From positions 23,450,755 through 23,514,754 of the forward strand of contig CM042539.1 of NCBI GenBank assembly GCA_023630585.1: a stretch of 64,000 bases of DNA. Direction: 5' to 3'. Of the stretch, positions 1 through 12,500 are shown piece by piece. Each line of letters starts with the position of its first letter. Positions within the stretch are counted from its first letter, which is position 1. Under the pieces are notes generated by a model, which was not told the origin of the DNA, ran no database searches, and was given only the letters and a program-made list of their open reading frames with translations. The stretch is from Cranoglanis bouderius (lineage: Eukaryota > Chordata > Actinopteri > Siluriformes > Cranoglanididae). The translations under genes were made by a program, and so were the position numbers.

Positions 1-830
1 GTTTAGGAAGCCACACCCACTTCAGATTTAAATCCATATTCGGATACAGATGCGGTGCATTATAGTTTCAATAACACAGCACACTTTTACTCATTTCACC
101 TCCTGCCATCATACTATCCCTCTCTTTCTCTCAACTCTACTATTTCATCCCTCCTCTCCTCTCCATACCTCCATCAACCTATCACTCTGTCTTCCCCTCC
201 ACAATGCCCTCACAGAGCCAACTCACTGATGAATGTTTGATTGCTCAGCGCTTTTATCTTAATGAGATGAAAGCAGGGTGCCTCTCCTCGCTGAGCGCTG
301 TTAAATAGTCCTGATGCAGTAAACATGTTAAGAGCAGAAGAATGTGCTAAACTGATGCAATCGGAACAGGAGTAATCTACATGCTGAGTATTCCTGCCGT
401 CTAATCAATTTAAAAGCAGAACAGTCTTCTCCCGGATCATCAACATATAAAATAAAACCGGAATTGTTTATATAACCAATTTTGAGTACTTCAATAAACA
501 CCAGGTAGGTTTCGTCAGTACTATGTCTGAATGGTATGCTGATAAGATGTCAATCACGCATGTAGTTAAATGTGCTAGTCGGACTGAAGTCCTATTTCTG
601 TGTAGCATGTAATATGTTAAGCTCTTATTAAAATTTGGTGATGAGGAGTTCTCAAATCTCATTGGTCAGAAGGTGTTGATGTTTGCATTTCTGGAAGGAA
701 TCTCCAGTGTCAGAGCTTTGTAACAATCAGAGGTAAAGATGTAGCTTTATGCTTTCTGCCTAAGGATTTGCCTTTTGTGGGTTCTTGATAATAATATCCA
801 TTTTTTTGTCTCATCAACAGAAAAAGCACA
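1..830. other. Intron or flank downstream of rundc3b exon 8; no coding exon seen
   Basis: No segment on the minus strand matches the expected C-terminal part of RUNDC3B. A stretch at about 640-740 (TTCTCAAATCT..GGTCAGA..GGTGTTGATG) resembles 14,440-14,500 in intron 1, so it is probably a fish interspersed repeat. The rest shows nothing recognisable. Confidence 0.5.
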
Positions 831-834
831 TAAG

Positions 835-1800
835 CACAGAGGCCACGCCTCCTTCACTGAAACGAGTATTGGTGTTTCGTTCGTGAACAAATCTGTGTTT
901 TTGAACGAATCTTTTAAGTGAATGAATCGTTCTTGTTCACTTTCATGTACTGACTCATATTTTTCATTCATTTGTCCTGCCTGTGTAAAACACGTGACTG
1001 CTTTGGCAGCCTTTTTCTGCTTTTTAACTACTGCGTTAGAGTGCAGGCTGTGAAGGAGCATGTCATTAGTTGGACGTATTGAACGATTACGACCTTACTT
1101 CGAGTCTGAACAAGAATGGTAGGCCTACTGATTCTGAGTGAAATGGTACTTTCAGTTTGTGAACAAAATGAACAAACTAGGTGAACGAACGAGGATCTGC
1201 TGACTCACTGACATTGGCTGGGCTGATACGTGCATGTCGTTCATTCAGTTCGCCACCCTTTCAACAAGAAGAGAAAGAGGGCAGAATAGTGCGTTTGAAA
1301 AGTGTCTAGCACTAAGACAAGCCTTATGTGTTAGTGCTGTGTTGTTTATAGCATAATCCGCTATACATGAATGAGTAAAAATGACTGATGGCTATTTTTT
1401 AAAATTATTGTAGCATGGAAAAATGCTTCATACACGTAGGTTAAAAAAAAAAAAAATAAAAAAAATAAAAAAATTATTCAAATTACATTCGTATCCTCAT
1501 TTATGACCATTCTCTCAAAACTAGCCTGCATTGACTGAAATGTCTTTCTTGAAAATAAATTCACCAGACCTTCTCTTTGTGGATTGGACACGCCAATTTT
1601 AATAAATCATAATACTAAAACTTGTCTCTTGAAAACTTGAATGTATGAATGTATTTGAGTGAATGAAACAATGACTTAAAAAAAAAAAAAAGACACTCAC
1701 TGGCGCCACCTACTGGTGTAATGATGTAACTTACGAAAAGGGTCACTGAATGAATTAGTGAACGAAACTGAATGAATCTTTTTGGTGAACGGAATCACTG
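835..1800. repeat. Interspersed repeat rich in GAACGAATC/GAATGAATC motifs
   Basis: Many short copies of GAACGAAT, GAATGAATC and TCGTTCGTGAAC, on both strands, run through this block, with A-rich tracts at 1442-1475 and 1679-1692. It starts with a 31-bp stretch almost identical to the 36-bp minisatellite unit found at 1831. A non-autonomous DNA element is likely; I cannot name the family. Confidence 0.4.
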
Positions 1801-1830
1801 GGATGAATCAAACTTACCACCTAACAGCAG

Positions 1831-2077
1831 CACAGAGGCCACGCCTACTTCACTGGGACTGACAGGCACAGAGGCCACGCCTCCTTCACTGGGACTGACA
1901 GGCACAGAGGCCACGCCTCCTTCACTGGGACTGACAGGCACAGAGGCCACGCCTCCTTCACTGGGACTGACAGGCACAGAGGCCACGCCTCCTTCACTGG
2001 GACTGACAGGCACAGAGGCCACACATGCTCATATTTCACTGAGACTGACAGGCACACAGGCCATGCCTCCTTTATTT
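1831..2077. repeat. 36-bp minisatellite, five near-identical units plus two diverged
   Basis: Units start at 1831, 1867, 1903, 1939 and 1975 with CACAGAGGCCACGCCTCCTT and end CACTGGGACTGACAGG. A sixth unit (2011-2052) is longer and changed, and a seventh is partial. It lies in the rundc3b intron just after exon 8, its last copy ending about 20 bp from the splice donor. The 36-bp period keeps all frames open by chance, so its open frames are not genes. Confidence 0.92.
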
Positions 2078-2097
2078 AAACTTTTGTGTGTACTCAC

Positions 2098-2268
2098 AGC
2101 TGGTCCTGGAGCTCCAGGATGATGAACTCCAGCTGTTCTTTCTCCAGTTTATGGCTGATGCCGGCTTCTGCAAAACGCTGCATTAAAGCTTTATTTTGGG
2201 AGACGGACTCGGAGAGCTGAGCCTCTCTGAGACGAACCAGCTCCTCCAGATAACCCTAAGTGTGTACA

Positions 2269-2307
<39 letters not shown>

Positions 2308-4983
2308 TATGGTTGCACTGCCCGTTTTTGTTATTTCCTCTGCAAAAAGTCTAGGTTTTTAACCATAGATGATATAAAACACAAACACCGATGCATCATA
2401 TAAAGTTGTTAAACTGCAGATGGACTGTATTGATCTCTACTACATCCACACGCTTGCCTTTTGTTCCAGCACCACTCTGTATTTCTGCTCCACTCGTTTA
2501 TACTTGCTGTACCAGCTGCTCAGGTCTGTGCTCAAGCAGGCGGCCATGTTGGACTCCGGAGTGCTGGCCTCGCTGCCACTGCTGCCCAGAGTCCTCATCT
2601 CCTCCTCGTCACTGCTGATGCTGTCCGAGCTGAGAAACACATGCGCGCACACACACACACACACACACATACACACACAAACACACCAGTTTAAATCATT
2701 TCCAACATGGTGCGTTTTGACTTTTTACAATCCTGTTAAGGTTCGCGTGTGTATTTGAGCGTTCAGTCTTACGTTTGCGTGAACTTGAGGTAAGGTGTGT
2801 AGTCAATCACAGCGGGACAGCTTCCATCCAAACTCTCGCCCTTCAGACAAAAACTGTCAGAGAGCAGGGATTTAGCTTGCTTTACAGGCGTCCCACTCTT
2901 GTAAGATGATATTTATCACTTAATATACAATAAATGACAGATATATTTCATAGAATGTAATCTTAAAATAACATCTACGTTATTAACATTAACGTTAACG
3001 TAATAATATACAGTGGGGGGGGAAAAGTATTTGATCCCCTGCTGATTTTATACGTTTACCCACTGACAAAGAAATGATCAGTCTATGATTTAATGGTAGG
3101 TGTATTTTAACAGTGAGAGACAGAATAACAACAAAAAAATACAGAAAAACACATTTCAAAAAAGTTATAAATTGATTTGCATTTTAATGAGGGAAATAAG
3201 TATTTGATCCCTTCGACTTAGTACTTGGTGGCAAAACCCTTGTTGGCAGTCACAGAGGTCAGACGTTTCTTGTAGTTGGCCACCAGGTTTGCACACATCT
3301 CAGGAGGGATTTTGTCCCACTCCTCTTTGCAGATCCTCTCCAAGTCATTAAGGTCATTTTCAATGCCCTGGCTGAGGGAAGGAGGTTCTCACCCAAGATT
3401 TGACGGTACATGGCCCCGTCCATCGTTCCTTTGATGCGGTGCAGTTGTCCTGTCCCCTTAGCAGAAAAACACCCCCAAAGCATAATGTTCCCACCTCCAT
3501 GTTTGACGGTGGGGGTGGTGTTATGACTTGGGGTCATAGGCAGCATTCCTCCTCCTTCAAACACGGCGAGTTGAGTTGATGCCAAAGAGATCTGACCACA
3601 CCCGACCACAACACTTTCACCCAGTTCTCCTCTGAATCATTCAGGCAAACTTCAGATGGGCCTGTACATGTGCTTTCTTGAGCAGGGGGACCTTGCGGGC
3701 GCTGCAGGATTTCAGTCCTTCACGGAGTAGTGGTTTACCAATTGTTTTCTTGGTGACTATGGTCCCAGCTGCCATGAGATCATTAACAAGATCCTCCTGT
3801 GTAGTTCTGGGCTGATTCCTCACCGTTCTCATGATCACTGAAACTCCACGAGGTGAGATCTTGCATGGAGCCCCAGACCGAGGGAGACTGACAGTTTCTT
3901 CCATTTGCGAATAATCGCACCAACTGTTGTCACCTTCTCACCAAGCTGCTTGGCAATGGTCTTGTAGCCCATTCCAGCCTTGTAGGTCTACAATCTTGTC
4001 CCTGACATCCTTGGACAACTCTTTGGTCTTGGCCATGGTGGAGAGTTTGGAATCTGATTGATTGATTGCTTCTGTGGACAGGTGTCTTTTTACAGGTAGC
4101 AAACTGAGATTAGGAGCACTCCCTTTAAGAGAGTGCTCCTAATCTCAGCTCATTACCTGTGTAAAAGACACCTGGGAGCCAGAAATCTTGCTGATTGATA
4201 GGGGATCAAATACTTATTTCCCTCATTAAAATGCAAATCAATTTATAACTTTTTTGAAATGCGTTTTTCTGGATTTTTTTTGTTGTTATTCTGTCTCTCA
4301 CTGTTAAAATACACCTACCATTAAAATTATAGACTGATCATTTCTTTGTCAGTGGGCAAACGAACAAAATCAGCAGGGGATCAAATACTTTCCCCCCACT
4401 GTAACCCATAACAACCTCTTACTAACTGATCAGTGAAATATTAGATTAAAAATTAAACCATGAGACATGACTCCATGTTCTGTTGATTTAGTCAGTTAAA
4501 TTAGTTAAAATCCTCTGACACACCAAAGAATACACCAATACCAGGCAAAAAAATAACCAAAGTTCAAAACTCAATGATTATATGATACTAACATTAGAAC
4601 GACTTCCAAATTTTGCCCATAAAATCTCTATCTATGGGAGCCTTTAAGCCAGGCTCTACCAAAATAAGATTTGACTGGTAGAATAAATATAAACAAATAA
4701 AGGAAATATTGAGTGATAGGATCTTAATAATAACTCTCACACACACACCGTATTTACACTAGTAAATTACTTTAAATAAGAGAAAATACACACAAATGTA
4801 CAGTCTCATTGACTCACTGACCAAGTTTACTTCTCCAGGATTATCAACTAATATTTCCAGGATATTCTATCCACTTTCCTCATTGTCCAGGAAATGAAAA
4901 ACAAGTCTATACATTTCCAGGTATCATATAGTCAAAGTCAATTCATACATTTTGTTTCACACCTATGGATTGATTTGGAGAAC

Positions 4984-5061
<78 letters not shown>

Positions 5062-5126
5062 TCTACGTTAAGTGGAATCATTAACATCCTCTCCGACTGA
5101 TACATGGCTGAATGTCAGTAGCACCC

Positions 5127-5176
<50 letters not shown>

Positions 5177-5881
5177 TCTACCTGAAATCAATAGCGTTTA
5201 GTCCAATGAGAGTATCTGCCAGCACACCCGCTTCCTCTCCCAGCACTATCGCACCGTCCTCATAAAACCTTCTGGTAAACATCAGTGCATGCACAAACAT
5301 AGAAACAACTCATTACCATCATCTACACACAGTTTGTTACCGTATGTCTAATATGTAACCGGCATGATGGTACATGAACTCAAAGACATGCTCTTTAAAT
5401 GTCCAAAAACAAAAAGTACATTCATGATTGCTTTGGGGCTTGTGGCCTTTTTTTATTTATTTATTTATTTATTTTTAAGCGGACCATCTACTGGTGAACC
5501 ATTATCGACACTTGTGTAAACTGGAGCAAGTATCATAAGTATCATAATAACGAACAGAATAATCAGTAAAAAGTTCCTCACATTGCAGTAAATTTCATTT
5601 AGCTAGTTACAGCCAAATTTGTAACCTTGTAACTATGGACCCTGTTTCAGAATGAGAAATGTTCTCTTTGGGTTGTCTTTATTTCCAAACCTTTGAATTA
5701 CAACACATTTTACATATGGACTGAATTCATGCCCATATATAGATATAATGATACACCCACATTGTGATAAACTGACTTAATGACACACCTACATTTCATA
5801 TATAGCAATTTATGAATATATGAAAATATGAATATATATTCATTTTTAGCAATAAATATTAACAGATATATACATTGTTGA

Positions 5882-5959
<78 letters not shown>

Positions 5960-6260
5960 TTGTGGTTTTGAAGTCTCTCAAGGCAGCAGATATATATTCA
6001 GAGAGCCGTTTCTCCATCAAAGCTACTCGGATCCATGCACGGCCCTGAGACAGAAATAGACAGATGGAAGGATGGGTGGACAGAGAGAGAGAAAAAGAGA
6101 CGGGGGGGAGCGAGAGAGATGGAGAAATGGAAAAAGACACAGAGAGAAATGGCAAGAGATGGAAAAATTGAGAGAGAGAGAAATAAATGGAGAAAGATAG
6201 ATGCAGAAATGGAGAGAGAGAGACAGAGGTGCAAAAATGGATAGAGAAATACACACACAT

Positions 6261-6296
<36 letters not shown>

Positions 6297-6359
6297 TATA
6301 TATACATACATTATATATACATACATACATACATACATACATACATACATACATACATG

Positions 6360-6411
<52 letters not shown>

Positions 6412-6500
6412 CAGAAATGGAGAGAGGGAGGGAGAAAATACCATTCTTTCAGTTTGAAAAGTCTGTAGTTCTGTAGTGTTTTCTAAAAGAATTCTTTTTG

Positions 6501-6539
<39 letters not shown>

Positions 6540-9500
6540 TTACCTTAGCTCTGGAACTGCGTACATTCTCCATGCTCTCAATGCTTGGGATGCAGCTGTG
6601 AGGGACTTTGCTGCAGGCCACACGCACATAATCCCAGAAACTTCGTGGACTCTCATAGCCAAACCAAGTGATCTGACCTGCACATGATAATACAAAGAGA
6701 TGAAAAGGTAGAGAGAAGAAAGGGTGAGAGAGAATTAAAGAGAGAAAGGAGAGACTAGATAACTCATATGAAAACCCAAAAATATTGTTCTCGTCCTGGA
6801 GCTCCAGATTATTCTTGAGAATGAGTTTTTGATAAATGGGGCTGCAAAACAGATGAAAATAAGAGTTAAAACAGAGAAAAGGTGTATAAGAGAGTGAAAG
6901 AAAGACTGTTGAGCTAAGATGGAGAATCTTAGAAGATCAGCAATTTCTGAAATACTCAAACCAGTCCATCCATCCCCCCCCAAATCTGATGTCTGATGGG
7001 AAAATTGACTGAAGCTCTTGATCGGTATCTGCATGATTTTAAGCATTGTGCTGCTGCCACATGATTGGCTGATTGGATAATTGCATGAACGTGCAGGTGT
7101 ACAGCTAATAACGTTCAGTGAGTGCACATTGAAGATCTAAACATCTGACATTAAGATCCCAAAAGGACAGAAGTACTGCATGGCACAATTCTATAGACAA
7201 ATCCTACAGGAAACAAAACATACTTTCAACAAAACTACACTTTGTTACACTCTAACCTGTGCGTGTATGCTGATTTTCTTTCTGTATTTTTGCAAGTCAC
7301 TGTATGCTCTGTGCTGCCTGCTACCAGGAAAATGAGATCGTCCGTGTCCCTCCTTCCACATGCATAATGCCAGTGGAAAGCTAATGGATTTTACTGACAG
7401 CTGTATTTCAGGTGTCTAATGACATATAACGCAAATGTAATTTTGCTTACACTGTATATGCAGAAAAAGAACAATTTCCACTGTGAGCGTCCAATCACTT
7501 AACATCCTATTTGTCTCAAATAAACAGCACGCACCAAGTGAGTACAGGCTTGGAAAGAAACATTAATGCCGCTTAAAATAATTTCCTGCAGAATTATATA
7601 TAACGCTTCACCTGCACTGTTTTACATCGGAGAATAATGTGCATGTGAATAATGTTGTTCTGTAGAAAACAACACAATAGTGGACGCACGATAATCTAGT
7701 TAGATCGGACACCGGCCTTCGAAGGCAGCATACATCGCCATGTTGCCGACATACGCCAACAGTCACTAACTAAAGTCCATTAGATAACATGAGAATAAAG
7801 TGTCATTGGGAAAAATACAGTGAATAGATAGAATAGTTTCTGTGGCTACAAAATGGTTACAAATACAGAGGGGAAATAAGCATTCAGTTCATATAATCCA
7901 CTTCAAGTATACGTATATAATGTCTTTTGATTTTGTACTTTTAATTATGAACAAAAAGTACAGTTGAGGTCATAAGTTTACATACACCTTGCAGAATCTG
8001 CAAAATGTTAATAATTAAACATCTGTTATGTGAAATAGCTTATTCAGGGCAGTAATAAGTAAAAAACAAAATGCAATTTTTTTTATCCCTCTTATTTATT
8101 TATTTACACACTGTATAGTCCATAAGACACAATAATAACTGAATTTACACAAATGAACCAGATCAAAGTTTACTTGATTCTTAATACTGTGGTGTTGTTA
8201 TTTGGATGATCAATGACAACGTTATGTTGTGTGATAGTTGTTCATGAGTCCCTTGTTTGTCCTGAGCAGTTAAACTGCCCACTGTTCTTCAGAAAAATCC
8301 TCCAGGTCCTGCACATTCTTTACTTTTCCAGCATCTTCTGCATATTTGACCCCTTTCCAACAGCAACTATATGATGTTGAGATCCATCTTTTCACACTGA
8401 GGACAACTGAGGGACTCGTACACAACTATTACAAAAGGTGCAAACATTCACTGATGCTCAAGAAGGCAACACAATACATTAAGAGCCAGGGGGGTGTAAA
8501 CTTTTGACCAAGATGATTGGTGTAAATTGTTATTATTTTGTCTTCTGGGAAACATGTAAATATCTTTCGTAGCTTCTGAAGGGCAGTACTAAATGAAAAA
8601 AAGATATTTAAACAAAATAATAACAATTTACATTGATCATCCTAGGGTCAAATGCTTTTTACCTAGGAGTTTTGTTTTTTAAACATACAGTACTGTGCAA
8701 AAGTTTTAGGCAGGTGTGAAAAATGCTGTAAAGTAAGAATGCTTTCAAAAATAGACATGTTAATAGTATATATTTATCAATTAACAAAATGCAAAGTGAG
8801 TGAACAGAAGAAAAATCTACATCAAATCAATATTTGGTGTGACCACCCTTTGCCTTCAAAACAGCATCAATTCTTCTAGGTACACTTATACAAAGTCAGG
8901 AATTTTGCAGGCATAGTCAGATGTATGATTAAACACTTACACCAAACAGGTGCCAATGATCATCAATCCATTATGTAGGCTGAAACACTATCATTAACTG
9001 AAACAGAAACCACTGTGTAGGAGGAGTAAAACTGGGTGAGGAACAGCCAAACTCAGCTAACAAGGTGAGGTTGTTGAAAACAGTTTACTGTCAAAAGTGG
9101 CAACCGTGGCAAGACTGAGCACGGCAACAAGACAGAAGGTAGTTATACTGAATCAGCAAGGTTTCTCCCAGGCAGAAATTTCAAGGCAGACAGGGGTTTC
9201 CAGATGTGCTGTCCAAGCTCTTTTGAAGAAGCACAAAGAAACGGGCAACGTTGAGGACCTTAGACCCAGTGGTCGGCCAAGGAAACTTACTGCAGGAGAT
9301 GAAAGACACATCAGGCTTACTTCCCTTCACAATCGGAAGATGTCCAACAGTGCCATCAGCTCAGACTTAGCAGAACCATTAAGACCCTGGTACACCCATC
9401 TACTGTCCAGAGAAGTCTGGCCAGAAGTGGCCTTCATGGAAGACTTGCAGCCAAAAAGCCATACCTCCGACGTGGAAACAAGGCCAAGCATCTCAACTAT

Positions 9501-12500
9501 GCACGAAAACACAGGAACTGGGGTGCAGAATGAGTGTCTGCAGGCAACAGTGAAGCATGGTGGAGGTACCATGCAAGTTTGGGGCTGCAATTCTGCAAAT
9601 GGAGTTGAGGATTTGGTCAGAATTAATGGTCTCCTCAAAGCTGAGAAGTACAGGCAGATACTTATCCATCATGCAATACCATCAGGGAGGCATCTGATTG
9701 GCCCCAAATTTATTCTGCAGCTTGACAATGACCCCAAATATACAGCGAAAGTCATTAAGAACTGTCTTCAGCGTAAAGAAGAACAAGGAGTCCTGGAAGT
9801 GATGGTATGGCCCCCACAGAGCCCTGATCTCAATATCATCAAGTCTGTCTGGGATTACATGAAGAGAGCAAAGTAACTGAGGCTGCCTAAACCCACAGAA
9901 GAACTGTGGTTAGTTATCCAAGATGTTTGGGCCAACCTACCTGCCGAGTTTCTTCAAAAACTGTGTGCAAGTGTACCTAGAAGAATTGATGAATTGATGC
10001 TGTTTTGAAGGCAAAGGGTGGTCAGACCAAATATTGATTTGATGTAGATTTGTCTACAACACTTTGTGCATTTTGTTAATTTATAAATATAAACTAATCT
10101 ATTTTTCAAAGCATTCTTACTTTACAGCATTTTTTCACAACTGCCTAAAACATTTGCATAGTACTGTTACGTAAACTGTGTGGGACGGACGAGGGAGTCA
10201 GGATGCATGCGCAGGGGAAACGTCAGTTTAATAGGAATGCTTTATTCCAAAGTAAAGGGACACACAAAACAAAACAACAAACCATAATCCAGGCAGTGAT
10301 TCAAAAGGTAATAATCCAAACGACAGTAGTAATCCACAACATAGGGAAAAACACGCCATGCAAGGAGGTGGTCTGGGAACCACAAACAAAGAGCTACGGA
10401 AATCGAAACATGAACTACGGACATCAAGCTTGAAACATTACTACACTAATAGATTCTACTTTAAACTAATACTCCGCAAGGAAGCGGAAACAGAGCGGGG
10501 TTTAAATACACACACAAATCATTCACACCTGAAACTCATGATTACAAAGAATGAACAAGAACCAATGAGAAATAAGGAGGCAGAGACATGACATGAACAA
10601 AAACAGAAGCACATGGGAAAACACAGGAGGCGGAGACATGACGTGAACAAAAACATAGGAACACATGGCAGAGGTAAACAAAACGAGAGTCTTTATGAAT
10701 CGCGCTGGAATGCGCTCTGTGGAATGCGGAAGGGCGCTGCTCCACTAGCAACGTAGTGAGAGAGAGATATGCTGCTCCGTAGCGGAGCAGCGAGAGGGAG
10801 ATCTAACAAGTACCGTATATTTTCATGCTTATGAACACATGCACTGTATGTTAAATAACAAAAACACTGTAACCTATGTGCCCGCAAACTGCTACATTTA
10901 TTACAGACTGCCTGTTGATGCACAGGATTATGGGATAGGTAGGAAAGTGGATGATAAAATACTGATGTATGCTGCCTTCAGAAATAATAAAGGCAGTCCT
11001 CAGAAGGCAGTGTTCAATGCAAACCTTCAATCCAGAACTTGATGCCTCCAAATACAGCCTTATTAGGCACCAATCTTACATTCCAGACACACCCACTGTG
11101 TGTTAATTTTGATGCCTGTATGGGGTTGGGTTTGCCATTATCACGCTCAGTATGTGTGCAGTCTGAATGTAGTTTCAGGGTCCTACCTTTGAGCCGATGG
11201 CTGAGGATCTGCTCCAGAATAGAGACAAAATTGATGAACTCCGGCGATGTGTCATCTATAGTTTCGTAACAAGACCGGTCGATCAGAGTTTTCACCGAGA
11301 ACCTGTAGAGACACATGTTGAGAACTGAATTCACTTCAAACAAAGCTGAATGCTGTATATAATAAGTGATGCTGACACCCTGCAGATGTGAAATGGGTTC
11401 CCGACTCTTCACAATAACCATATTAGGAGGGGACAAATCAGTAGCCCAGGTGCCTGGGGCAAGCAGACTTCAGGTCTAGGTTATTAGAGTTTTTTTATTT
11501 GTAGGCCTGTTGACAGAAAATGAAAAAGAAACCTACTTCCTATTGACTTTCACAAAAATAGCACATGGTATTGGTTCTGAATACTACCACCTGCTGCACT
11601 ACACACATCGGCCGAGGAATGATCTGACTAGGTGGATACATTAACATGAACAGATGACAGATGATCTTTTCTGCACGGTTGATCGGGAATGCACTGTTAT
11701 GTGGAAACACTGACGAAAACCAAGCAAAGTAAAGTTATAAATAAAACTAAGTTAAACATATCAAAATAAAGATTCTAACGAGACTTGACTAATATGTTTT
11801 GCGAGCAATTTGAGGACAGAACACCAGAACTCATAGCTGAAACCCTGGTCAACGACTTGCTGACTTTTAGTCAAACACAGTGTACAACATTAGAAACTTT
11901 GTAATGATCATAAATGCGTTCGTTTCTCTTAGTCTGTATTAATGCACTAGTTAACTAGTTCATCATATGGCATTTCAGTATGTTAGTTACCACTTTTTTG
12001 CCACATCAAATAGATTTTCAGGCAATCAAATTCATGAGACTGAGCAGCTCCCTGATGTTCTTACTTGCAAAGTGGGTTAGACATTACATAAAGTCATTTG
12101 ACAGACACCCTTATCCAGAGCAACTTCCATTTATCTCATTTATACAACTGAGCAGTTGAGGGTTAAGGGCCTTGCTCAAAGGCCCAGTAGTGGCATCCTG
12201 GCAGTACTGAACTCGCGTCAGTAGCCCAATGTCTAAACCACTGAGCTACCACTGCCCTATTGGGTTAGCCAATAAATTTATGATTTGTCCATCCCTGCAC
12301 TTTAACGTTATATGGTAATATTGTGACACCATTTTGTGATTACTAAAGCAACTGATTGACAAAGACCTGCTGAGACAAACCTCAACAAAATTTTCCTACC
12401 TGAACTTCCCGTTTAAACCTGGGCAAAGTAAACACCACCTAAAACCAGACAGAACTTAAAAATAGATAAGGAACAACAAGCTTCTTGTCACATTCCCTTT

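Larger units (their letters stand above)
3011..4401 (-). mobile_element. Tc1/mariner element with long inverted repeats, transposase dead
   Basis: The ends CAGTGGGGGGGGAAAAGTAT and the inverse at 4382-4401 are flanked by TA on both sides (3009-3010, 4402-4403). Inverted repeats extend about 200 bp (3011-3213 and 4195-4401; both contain GTATTTGATCCC and TTATAACTTTTTTGAAATG). The transposase runs from an ATG at 4036 to a stop at 3218 on the minus strand. It has frameshifts and a deletion that removes the part with the second and third catalytic acids. It lies in rundc3b intron 5. Confidence 0.93.

Noticed and set aside
1831..2077. Possible CRISPR array (regular repeats)
   Set aside because: Units are contiguous without unique spacers and the genome is eukaryotic.
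1..2097. Search for the missing C-terminal exons of rundc3b
   Set aside because: No minus-strand segment matches the expected sequence after QDQL. The exons are taken to lie outside the window.
1772..2122. Repetitive open frames on both strands (TEATPPSLGLTG-type and VASVPVSPSEGG-type repeats)
   Set aside because: They are translations of the 36-bp minisatellite; the period is a multiple of three, so every frame stays open by chance. They lie in an intron.
5859..6627. Long overlapping open frames of His/Thr, Tyr/Ile and Ser/Leu runs
   Set aside because: They result from GT, GA, CATA and TA microsatellites around rundc3b exons 3 and 4. Only the exon parts are real coding sequence.
9097..9876. 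A 259-codon intact-looking gene
   Set aside because: It is a Tc1 transposase with an internal deletion, a changed catalytic residue and a premature stop, inside a rundc3b intron. It is not a host gene.
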